From: JAJPKK01 sp963800215
GTDB taxonomy: Bacteria; Pseudomonadota; Alphaproteobacteria; Rhizobiales; Xanthobacteraceae
NCBI GenBank assembly: GCA_963800215.1
Contig: CAWCZY010000006.1
Span: 124,001 to 188,000, forward strand
Length of the DNA stretch: 64,000 nucleotides
Direction of reading: 5' to 3'
Shown: positions 57,255 to 64,000 of the stretch, one piece after another
How the letters are laid out: every line of letters starts with the position of its first letter
Numbering within the stretch: position 1 is the first letter of the stretch
The notes under the pieces: generated by a model
Databases searched by the model: none
Told to the model about the DNA's origin: nothing
What the model saw: the letters and a program-made list of their open reading frames with translations, nothing else
Made by a program: the position numbers and the translations under genes

Positions 57255-57286
57255 GGTCACGCATTGGGCAGGTCACGCATTGGGCA
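57255..57286. repeat. 16-bp tandem duplication across the pyrB stop
   Basis: Two perfect copies of GGTCACGCATTGGGCA (57255-57270, 57271-57286). The pyrB stop (57273-57275) lies in one copy, so its last codons were duplicated, as at the mutT end. Confidence 0.95.
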
Positions 57287-58226
57287 GGTTCCGCGACAGC
57301 GCTTCGAGCACCGCCATGCGCACCGCGACGCCCATCTCGACCTGCTCGCGGATCAGCGACTGGGCGCCGTCGGCGACGCTGGAATCGATCTCGACGCCGC
57401 GGTTCATCGGGCCGGGATGCATCACCATCGCGTCGGGCCGCGCATAGGCGAGCTTCTTCGCATCGAGGCCGAAATAGGCGAAATATTCCTGGGTCGAGGG
57501 CACGAACGAGCCGTTCATGCGCTCGCGCTGCAGGCGCAGCATCATCACGATGTCGGCGTTGCGCAGGCCCTCGCGCATGTCGCGGCAGACCTCGACGCCG
57601 AAATTCTCGATGCCCGGCGGCAGCAGGGTCGAGGGCGCGACGACGCGCACCCGCGCGCCCAGCGTGTTGAGCAGGATGATGTTGGAGCGCGCCACCCGCG
57701 AATGCATGATGTCGCCGCAGATCGCCACCGTCAGCGCTTCGATCGGGCCCTTGTTGCGGCGGATGGTGAGCGCGTCGAGCAGCGCCTGGGTCGGGTGCTC
57801 ATGGGCGCCGTCGCCGGCATTGATCACGGAGCAGTCGACCTTGCGCGCCAGGAGTTCCACCGCGCCGGAGGCATGGTGGCGCACCACCAGGATGTCGGGA
57901 TGCATGGCGTTGAGGGTGATCGCGGTATCGATCAGCGTCTCGCCCTTGCGCATCGAGGACGAGGACACCGACATGTTCATGACGTCGGCGCCGAGGCGCT
58001 TGCCGGCCAGTTCGAACGAGGACTGGGTGCGGGTCGAGGCCTCGAAGAACAGGTTGACCTGGGTGCGGCCCCGCAGCGACGCCCGCTTCTTCTCGATCTG
58101 GCGGTTGAGATCGACGAATTCCCCCGCGAGATCAAGCAGTCCCGTGATTTCGTCGTGCGAAAGTCCTTCGATCCCCAACAGGTGGCGCTGGTGGAGAACG
58201 AACGATGTTTTCGAGGCTATGTTCAT
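57273..58226 (-). CDS. pyrB: aspartate carbamoyltransferase catalytic chain
   Basis: Carbamoylates aspartate in pyrimidine synthesis. Carbamoyl-phosphate motif STRTQSSF at 64-71, then SVSSSSMRKGETLIDT, ILVVRHHASGAVELLA, INAGDGAHEHPTQALLD and MHPGPMNRGVEI. 317 residues, intact. ATG 58226 overlaps the ruvX stop (TAATG). Confidence 0.95.
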   Translation of the reverse strand: MNIASKTSFVLHQRHLLGIEGLSHDEITGLLDLAGEFVDLNRQIEKKRASLRGRTQVNLFFEASTRTQSSFELAGKRLGADVMNMSVSSSSMRKGETLIDTAITLNAMHPDILVVRHHASGAVELLARKVDCSVINAGDGAHEHPTQALLDALTIRRNKGPIEALTVAICGDIMHSRVARSNIILLNTLGARVRVVAPSTLLPPGIENFGVEVCRDMREGLRNADIVMMLRLQRERMNGSFVPSTQEYFAYFGLDAKKLAYARPDAMVMHPGPMNRGVEIDSSVADGAQSLIREQVEMGVAVRMAVLEALSRNLPNA

Positions 58227-58798
58227 TAAAGCGGCACTAATAGGCGGAGTCGGCGGCCCCGGCAAGGGCGGCGGCAGGCAAGGCTCGGGAATGCTTCCCA
58301 AGCTTCATCGCCACTTCGGCTTACGGCATGACCCGTCTGCAGCCGGTCGAGCGCGCCTTGCAGGATGTAGATCGCGGCGTGCTGGTCGATCACCGCCTTG
58401 CGCTTGGCGCGGCTGGCATCGGCGGCGATGAGCTCGCGCTCGACCGCGGCGGTGGAGAGGCGCTCGTCCCACAGGGCGATGGGAAGTTCGGTGAGCCTCG
58501 CCATGTTGCGGGCGAAGGCGCGGGTCGATTGCGCCCGCGGGCCCTCGCTGCCGTCCATGTTGATGGGCAGGCCGAGCACGAAGCCGGCGGCCTTGCGTTC
58601 GGCGGCGAGCGCCAGCAGCCGTCCGGCATCGGCGGGGAACCGGGTGCGCGCGACGGTCTCGACGCCGGCCGCGACCCGCCGGTCCGGGTCGCTTGCGGCG
58701 ACGCCGATGGTCTTGGTGCCGAGGTCGAGCCCGATCAGCGCGCCGCGGGCGGGCAGATGGGGCGCAAGCTCGGCGACGGGGACGATGGCGGCGGTCAT
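58226..58798 (-). CDS. ruvX: Holliday junction resolvase-like RuvX/YqgF
   Basis: RNase H-like fold; in other bacteria processes pre-16S rRNA. GLDLGTKTIGVAASD (about 23-37) holds the first Asp, GLPINMDGSEGPRAQ, LWDERLSTAAVERELI the Glu, and IDQHAAIYILQGALDRL the last Asp. The family normally ends near here (about 160 residues); 30 Arg/Gly-rich residues follow before a stop that overlaps pyrB. A one-base change near 58333 would give a stop at 58321, so the tail may be an artefact. Confidence 0.88.
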   Translation of the reverse strand: MTAAIVPVAELAPHLPARGALIGLDLGTKTIGVAASDPDRRVAAGVETVARTRFPADAGRLLALAAERKAAGFVLGLPINMDGSEGPRAQSTRAFARNMARLTELPIALWDERLSTAAVERELIAADASRAKRKAVIDQHAAIYILQGALDRLQTGHAVSRSGDEAWEAFPSLACRRPCRGRRLRLLVPL

Positions 58799-58920
58799 GA
58801 ACCGTGCCTAGCATGGCGGGCCGGAGCCGCCCAAACGGCATCCGCACGCGTTGATCTCTGCGGTCGCCCGGGCTATGGTCCCGTCGGCCCCGATCCCCTT
58901 GCACGCAAAGGATGCCCGCC

Positions 58921-59620
58921 ATGCAGATCACCTGGTTTGGCCATTCCGCCTTCCGGCTCGATTTCGCCGGCCATGCGGTATTGATCGACCCGTTCTTCAC
59001 CGGCAATCCCGCCTTCGTCTCGGACAAGCAGGCGGCGATCAAGGGCGTCACCCATATCGTGCTGACCCACGGCCATGGCGACCACGTCGGCGACACCCTC
59101 CAGATCGCCGAGGCGACCGGCGTTCCGGTCGTCACCAATTACGATCTCTGCATGTGGCTCGCCGGCAAAGGGCTTGAAGAAATTCGACCCCATGAACACC
59201 GGCGGCACCACCGACCAGGGCGGCTTTACCGTCACCCTCGTGCGCGCCGACCATTCCTCCGGCGACATCGTGGACGGCATGCCGATCTATCTCGGCAATC
59301 CCTGCGGCGTCATCATCAAGGCGGCGGGCGAGCCGACCGTCTATCACATGGGCGACACCGACATCTTTTCCGACATGGGCCTGATCGCCGAAATCCATGC
59401 GCCCAAGGTCGCGATGGTGCCGATCGGCGACCGCTTCACCATGAGCCCGAAGACGGCGGCGCTCGCGGTCAAGCGCTTCTTCAAGCTCGACAAGGTGATC
59501 CCCTGCCACTACGGCTCGTTTCCCATCATCGAGCCCAATGCGGACAAGTTCGTCGCCGAGATGAAAGGCCACGTCACAGCGGTCGTCGTGCCGGAAAAGG
59601 GCAAGCCGGTCAGCGTGTAG
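58921..59620 (+). CDS. UPF0173 metallo-beta-lactamase-fold hydrolase, one frameshift
   Basis: A 232-residue metal-dependent hydrolase: MQITWFGHSAFRLD, HIVLTHGHGDHVGDTL (HxHxDH), VYHMGDTDIFSDM and IPCHYGSFPII. An extra base near 59172 (CTTGAAG for CTGAAG) separates WLAGKGL from KKFDPMNTGG. AAGGA lies eight bases before ATG 58921. Function of the family is unproven. Confidence 0.9.
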
Positions 59621-59641
59621 CCAGCCGTTTTTGCGAGCAGG

Positions 59642-59914
59642 CTACCGCTTCCCCAGGATCCCGGCCGCCACCAGGCGGTTCCAGATGAACAGCACGACGA
59701 TCGCTCCGATTGTCGCGGTGATGAATCCCGCGCCCTGGCCCGGTTCGTAATGGCCGATCGCCTGGCCGATGAAGGTGGCGAGGAACGCGCCGGCGATGCC
59801 GAGCACGGCGGTCAGGATGAACCCGGAAGGATTGTTCGGGCCCGGAGACAGCAACTTCGCAATGAAGCCGGCGACGAAGCCGACGACGAAGATGTGAACG
59901 ATGCCCCAGAACAT
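59642..59914 (-). CDS. GlsB/YeaQ/YmgE-family stress membrane protein
   Basis: A 90-residue protein of three hydrophobic helices with glycine patterns (FVAGFIAKLLSPGPNNPSGF, LGIAGAFLATFIGQAIG, ITATIGAIVVLFIWN), the transglycosylase-associated (GlsB/YeaQ) family linked to general stress. AAGGAG precedes ATG 59914. Confidence 0.88.
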   Translation of the reverse strand: MFWGIVHIFVVGFVAGFIAKLLSPGPNNPSGFILTAVLGIAGAFLATFIGQAIGHYEPGQGAGFITATIGAIVVLFIWNRLVAAGILGKR

Positions 59915-59990
59915 CTGTATCTCCTTGGCGGATTGTGAAAACGAACGACGTCGCACCGTGGGGCGATCGTCCCGCGGACACGGAAAGCAG

Positions 59991-60584
59991 TCAATTCGTC
60001 AGCTGCTTTTCGATCGCCGCGATGACGCGCGCGTCGGTCGGCTCGATCTCGGAGGGGAAGCTCGCGACGATCAGGCCGTCGCGGCCGATCAGGTATTTGT
60101 GGAAATTCCACCGCGGCGGGTCGAGCGGGCGCTGGCCGATCGCCCATTTGTAGAACGGATGGGAATTGGGGCCGCGGACCTCGGCCTTCGCCGTGATCGG
60201 GAAGCTGGCGCCATATTGGTGTTGCGCGGTCTCGGCGATTTCGGCTGCGCCGCCGGGCTCCTGGCCGCCGAAGTCGTTGGAGGGGACGCCGACGATCAAG
60301 AGGCCGCGGTCGCGGTAGCGCGTCCACAGCTCCTGCAGCCCGGCATATTGCGGCGTGTAGCCGCATTGCGAGGCGGTGTTGACGACGAGGATCGGCTTGC
60401 CGGCATACTCGGCCAGCTGGATGTCGCCGCCGGACAGGCCGGCGAAATGGAAGGCAAAGGCGGTGATCCGGCTCATACCCTGGGATTGTGTCAATTGGGC
60501 TTGAATCGATTGGGCTTGAGCCCAGACCGGGCTCGCTACGGCGCCCGCCAGCAGGGTGAGGAAAAAGCGACGATCTCCGCGCAT
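59991..60584 (-). CDS. periplasmic glutathione peroxidase family protein
   Basis: A 197-residue thiol peroxidase: signal peptide MRGDRRFFLTLLAGAVASPVWAQA, then catalytic segment ILVVNTASQCGYTPQYAGL (Cys in place of selenocysteine), LLIVGVPSNDFGGQEPG (Gln) and the WNFHKYLIGRDG motif (Trp). The export signal is notable because many bacterial members are cytoplasmic. Confidence 0.9.
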   Translation of the reverse strand: MRGDRRFFLTLLAGAVASPVWAQAQSIQAQLTQSQGMSRITAFAFHFAGLSGGDIQLAEYAGKPILVVNTASQCGYTPQYAGLQELWTRYRDRGLLIVGVPSNDFGGQEPGGAAEIAETAQHQYGASFPITAKAEVRGPNSHPFYKWAIGQRPLDPPRWNFHKYLIGRDGLIVASFPSEIEPTDARVIAAIEKQLTN

Positions 60585-60724
60585 GCGGCGCCTCCATGGT
60601 TGGTTACGCCACTATAGCCGGAATGCGGCACCGCATCCACTTGTGAGATTGCGGCGGCGCGGCTAAGGACATTGATGTGTGATGGTCCGGACTCCGGAAA
60701 CGGCAGCGCCAAGGGGGCCCTCCG

Positions 60725-61146
60725 GTGATCAGGTTGGTGTTTGCGGCGACGATTTGCTTCGGCATCTGGCATTCGGCCGGCGTCGCGGTCGCGGCCGGCG
60801 CCAAGGAGTGCATCGCCTTCGAGGAATCCGAGGCGGAGGACACGCTTACCTATCGTAACGACTGTAACCGTTCGGTCATATTCTATTACTGCGTGGTCGA
60901 CCCGCAGCGCTCCGAGGTGGCACCCTGCCGCCGAACCATCACCGGCACCAGACGCATCGTCGTGCAGAACGCCAAGGGGCCGATGTTCCTCACCATGGAA
61001 ATGGAACCGCGCACCCCTACGAAATAAAATTGTGGGGCGGCAGCCGGATCAAATGGGCCGCCTGCGACGCCGAACTCGGCGGTCTCGAATCGTTCCAGCC
61101 CAAGGGCAATGCGGCGCTCGATTTTTCCTATGACTGCAACGAGTGA
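60725..61146 (+). CDS. small secreted cysteine-containing protein, one frameshift
   Basis: From GTG 60725: signal-like MIRLVFAATICFGIWHSAGVAVAAG, then KECIAFEESEAEDTLTYRNDCNRSVIFYYC and APCRR, a cysteine pattern suited to disulfides. The frame breaks near 61010; one missing base continues it as HPYEIKLWGGSRIKWAACDAELGG...DFSYDCNE to a stop at 61144-61146 (about 140 residues). No family recognised; probably periplasmic. Confidence 0.6.
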
Positions 61147-61590
61147 GACAAGCCGCTTGACGGCTTCGAGCCAGGCCGGCTGACTTGTCCTGACTTTCCC
61201 CCGGCACTTCGAGACGCCGCAACCTGCTGGTGTCCTGTCTCCAACGATTGAATCCCATTGCTGTCATCGCCCGGCTTGACCGGGCGATCCAGTAACCACG
61301 GGACTGCGATCTCGGCACGGCATGGGTTCGACCGATTACACTGGGGGTACTGGATGCCCCGCTTTCGCGCGGGGCATGACACTGTATGAACCGTCGAAGT
61401 CACAACACTAGCACCATTGTATAATTGTTAGGGATCGAATCCGGCGCGGTCGCATCAATTTGCGGGTTGGTCGTTTTTTTAGTGGAAAATTATACCTGTG
61501 ATGATGCATATAAGGACTGCAGGGGATTGGGAGCCGCCGGCCCTCTGGTAGGATGTCGGTGTTGTTGTAGGTGGGGCGTCAGGAGTATCG
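61147..61590. other. intergenic region with two palindromic repeats
   Basis: No gene is supported in 440 bp. A GTCATCGCCCGGC...GGGCGATCCAG palindrome (61263-61292) and its partner CTGGATGCCCCGC...GGGGCATGACAC (61349-61382) form an opposed pair related to family B. The last 150 bp is AT-rich and may hold the promoter of the next gene; AGGAG lies at 61581-61585. Confidence 0.6.
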
Positions 61591-62255
61591 ATGCGCCCGA
61601 AATTTTCTATGTGGTCGGACTACGGGACTCCAACGCAGAAGCAATGGATGTCTTCATCCTCCAAGCGGGGCGCCCGTAAGTCGGTCGGTCCCAAAATTTT
61701 GCTCGCCGCCGTCTTCGTCGTCGCCGGCGTGATCGGTATCAGCGGTATTTATCCGCAAGTCATCGATGCGGAGTGGGTGCAGGATGCTACCGGCACCCAC
61801 CTGCCTAAAGTGTCTCGGTCCACCCCCGATGTGACGACGAAGCGGTCGGGCATCGTCGCCGCTATTCCGTTGCCGCCGCGTCGCGTCCTCACCACGGGTC
61901 AGGCCGCGGTCTCGTCGCCGGGCCTCGCGCCGGCGCCTGAACTGTCGCATGCAACTGCGCAATTCGGGCGCCGGTGCCGCTTCGGCGGATGCCACTCGCG
62001 CCGCGAGCGCGCGAACCCGCGACACCGTTGGCGATCGCGGCGATTCCGGACGCGGAGGCCAAGGTCGATGGGCCACCGGATGCTGCACCAGCCCCGGCCA
62101 AACCGGCCGAAAAGCCGAAGGTCGCCGTGGTGAAGAGGAAGGTCGTGCACCGCCAGCGCAGCTATGACGGGGCTTACGCCCAGTCTGGCGGTTGGGGCGG
62201 TTGGGGTGGCGGCAACTTCTTCCAGCCGTTCGGCGGAAATTACCGCCGGTTCTGA
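61591..62255 (+). CDS. hypothetical membrane-anchored protein with Gly/Trp tail, one frameshift
   Basis: AGGAG precedes ATG 61591. The product has a basic N-terminus, one membrane helix (ILLAAVFVVAGVIGISGIY), a Pro/Ala-rich periplasmic region, and after a one-base loss around 61940-61975 continues as LAIAAIPDAEAKVDGPPDA...VVKRKVVHRQRS to the ending SGGWGGWGGGNFFQPFGG. Unknown function; about 221 residues when repaired. The exact break point is uncertain. Confidence 0.55.
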
Positions 62256-62337
62256 AGCCGGCCGGTTCTCAGCCGGCGCGCCAAGCGCTCGATTTCGGGT
62301 GGCGCGGCATTCGCGAGAATGCCGCGCCTTTTGTTGC

Positions 62338-63219
62338 TCAGGACAGCACGTTGTACTTCTTGAACCAGTCGGTCATCTGCTTCCAGCCGTCCTCGGCCGC
62401 TTCCTTGCGGTAGCTCGGCCGGTAGTCGGCATGGAAGCCGTGCGGCGCGCCGGGATAGATCTTGAATTCGGCGGTCTTGCCGGCGGCCTTCAAGGCCGCC
62501 TTCATCTGGTTGACGTGATCGGGCGAGATGCCCTGGTCCTCGGCGCCATAGAGGCCGAGCACGGGCTCCTTGACCTGCGCGGCGGAGTCGATCGCATTGA
62601 CCGGCATCGCTTCGGTGTGCGGATCGGCGAGGCTGCCGTAAAAGGCGACGCCGGCCTTCAGGTTGGGATTGTGGGTGGAATAGCGCCACACCGTGCGTCC
62701 GCCGCGGCAGAATCCCATGATGCCGAGCCGGTCGGTGTTGCCGCCCTGCGACTTCGCCCACGCGACGGTGGCGTCGAGGTCGGCGAACAGCTCGTCGTCG
62801 GTCTTGGCGTTCACGATCGGGAACAGCGCCGGCATTTCCGTGACCTTGGTGAGGTCGCCCTTGCGGAAATAGTAATCCGGCGCGACCGCGAAGGCGCCGA
62901 GCTTGGCGAGCCGGCGCGTCACGTCCTTGATGTATTCGTGCAGCCCGAAGATCTCCATGGCGACCAGGATCACCGGCGGATTGGCGACATTGGCGGGCTT
63001 GGCGAAATACACCGGCATGTCGCCGCCCGCCACCTTCACTTTGACCTCGCCGACGGTGAGCCCCGCGGTGTCGGTCTTGATCGCGTCGGCGCGCACCGGG
63101 CCGGCGGCAAGCGTGTAGCCCGCCGCGGTCGCCGCCGACGCCGTCATGAACAGCCGGCGCGACACCGGCGCGATTTTCGTCAAGCCCTGGATATCGGACA
63201 TTCTCGATTGCACGTTCAT
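62338..63219 (-). CDS. dienelactone hydrolase family protein, Tat signal
   Basis: A 293-residue alpha/beta hydrolase. Twin-arginine-type signal (VSRRLFMTASAATAAGYTLAAG), then MPVYFAKPANVANPPVILVAMEIFGLHEYI, nucleophile elbow GIMGFCRGGRTVW (Cys), LYGAEDQGI (Asp) and YPGAPHGFHADYR (His). The Cys-Asp-His triad matches carboxymethylenebutenolidase relatives. Substrate unknown. Confidence 0.88.
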   Translation of the reverse strand: MNVQSRMSDIQGLTKIAPVSRRLFMTASAATAAGYTLAAGPVRADAIKTDTAGLTVGEVKVKVAGGDMPVYFAKPANVANPPVILVAMEIFGLHEYIKDVTRRLAKLGAFAVAPDYYFRKGDLTKVTEMPALFPIVNAKTDDELFADLDATVAWAKSQGGNTDRLGIMGFCRGGRTVWRYSTHNPNLKAGVAFYGSLADPHTEAMPVNAIDSAAQVKEPVLGLYGAEDQGISPDHVNQMKAALKAAGKTAEFKIYPGAPHGFHADYRPSYRKEAAEDGWKQMTDWFKKYNVLS

Positions 63220-63431
63220 TGCAAATCTCCCTGTTGGAATTTCACTGCGGCGCGGGTTGCCCGGGCGGCAGCCTCGTATGGCGCCAGAATATGCCAGAAT
63301 GACCGCGCCTGTCGCAGCAAAAAATGCATGCGGCGATCCCCTCGCGCACGATCGCTGGGCCGGTCGCAAAAGCTTGTAGGCCTCGCGCACACATGCGCTA
63401 GCATGCCGCCTGTCCATCACAGGAGGACTTG

Positions 63432-63633
63432 ATGCCGGAAGTCGTGTTCTATGCGCTCGGTGGCCGCTCGGTCGAGCAGAAGCGCGCGCTGGTCAAGGAT
63501 TTCACCGATGCCGTGGTGAAGAACTACAAAGTCGATCCGAGCGCGGTGACGATCACCATCGTCGAAGTCGCCGAAAGAGGACAAGGCCAAGGGCGGCGTG
63601 CTGTTCAGCGACATGGGCGCACCGAAGAGCTGA
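63432..63633 (+). CDS. 4-oxalocrotonate tautomerase family protein, one frameshift
   Basis: Small tautomerase: MPEVVFYALGGRSVEQKRALVKDFTDAVVK with Pro2 as the expected catalytic base after Met removal, then VTITIVEVA. An extra A near 63577 precedes EDKAKGGVLFSDMGAPKS and the stop at 63631-63633. Repaired 66 residues. AGGAGG is well placed before ATG 63432. Diverges from the dienelactone hydrolase gene, which may act in the same kind of ring-cleavage chemistry. Confidence 0.8.
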
Positions 63634-63774
63634 GCGGTCCGCTGGCCGGCGCTCGGGTCCCGCAGCCGGGCGCGGCATCACGGCGCGGCGACATGAGAAA
63701 GGACGCGGCCGTTTCGCGCAACAGGCGCGGCCGGCCGCGTTGCGCGTTGTGGTTCATTTGTCGGCGGCGATCTG

Positions 63775-63793
63775 ATTAGAACATTTCCAGAAT
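63775..63793 (+). promoter_or_regulatory. possible Irr/ICE-like iron control site
   Basis: ATTAGAACATTTCCAGAAT resembles the rhizobial ICE element TTTAGAA-N3-TTCTAAA but with mismatches in the right half. It lies about 80 bp before an FTR1-like iron permease gene. Weak support. Confidence 0.25.
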
Positions 63794-63870
63794 GACCGTG
63801 CGATTTCAGGATTGCGACGTCTGCCAATTCGGTATTTAGCTCAGCCGACAAATGCATTCCGGGAACGTCA

Positions 63871-64000
63871 CATGAACGCCCTCTCCGAAGCCCTGCAATC
63901 GGGCTCGATCCTTCTGCGCGAGGGTTTGGAAGCCCTTCTCGTCATCGCGGCGCTGGCCGCGTTCCTCACGCGCGCCGGCGTGCCGGAGAAGGTGAGATCG
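63871..64000 (+). CDS. FTR1-family iron permease, N-terminal fragment at right edge
   Basis: ATG 63871 encodes MNALSEALQSGSILLREGLEALLVIAALAAFLTRAG and runs off the window. The R-E-G-L-E motif in the first membrane helix is the iron-transport signature of FTR1/EfeU permeases. Only 43 residues are visible, so the rest is assumed. Confidence 0.75.

Noticed and set aside
61425..61679. 84-codon open frame from TTG 61425
   Set aside because: Overlaps a better-supported gene at 61591 with a good ribosome-binding site, and its Cys-rich translation resembles no family.

Overview
The window is GC-rich chromosomal DNA from an alphaproteobacterium of the order Hyphomicrobiales (Rhizobiales), most like Bradyrhizobium, Rhodopseudomonas or Xanthobacteraceae. 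Pointers are the secA / parvulin / argJ / mutT block, recA with a GAAC-N7-GAAC SOS box, a eukaryotic-type NADP isocitrate dehydrogenase, a dihydroorotase-like PyrC that lacks the HxH metal motif beside pyrB, and several families of short palindromic intergenic repeats typical of that order. Species cannot be named from sequence reading alone.

Layout. 0-12.4 kb: lysC (cut by the left edge) diverging from ubiG; a DMT transporter; a low-GC two-gene island (HAD hydrolase plus three-helix membrane protein, 3.1-4.6 kb); an operon comF-grxC-nit-DUF1178-EamA; a YafQ/DinJ-type toxin-antitoxin pair; a Flp pilin; mutT, argJ and a periplasmic parvulin. 12.7-20 kb: secA, a TPR-repeat exported protein, a Tat-exported alpha/beta hydrolase and small proteins. 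20.1-23 kb: an accessory segment bounded by a 23-bp inverted repeat, holding a coiled-coil/winged-helix protein behind a promoter with a perfect palindromic operator in its spacer, tRNA-Val(UAC), an IS1-like transposase and a glycine-repeat membrane protein. 23-44 kb: recA, trmJ fused to a DUF559 domain, a glycosyltransferase-like gene, icd, a cyclic-nucleotide-gated K+ channel, alaS, an MTHFR-like gene, tag, an MFS pump, yqaE, guaB, a MAPEG protein, rsmB and guaA.

44-50.5 kb is accessory: DUF429, a solitary HicB, a complete IS4-family element inserted into a palindromic repeat with a 10-bp target duplication, two intact PIN-toxin modules, one truncated module, and an ArsR/SRPBCC region with a duplication scar around a DUF1801 gene. 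50.7-54.3 kb is a possible catabolic cluster (UbiD-type decarboxylase, class III alcohol dehydrogenase, Bug solute-binding protein). 54.4-64 kb: a ParDE-type pair, plsY, pyrC(X), pyrB, ruvX, a metallo-hydrolase, small stress proteins, a periplasmic glutathione peroxidase, a dienelactone hydrolase, a tautomerase, and the start of an FTR1-type iron permease cut by the right edge.

The most striking window-wide property is that about thirty single-base frameshifts interrupt otherwise perfectly conserved genes, including essential ones (lysC, secA, alaS, guaA, guaB, pyrC, rsmB). About half are an extra A or T (typically GAG to GAAG, GAC to GAAC, CTG to CTTG), and at least four restore a GANTC site when removed. 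I read these as assembly or basecalling error, not decay. I give such genes their full reconstructed span and note the break.
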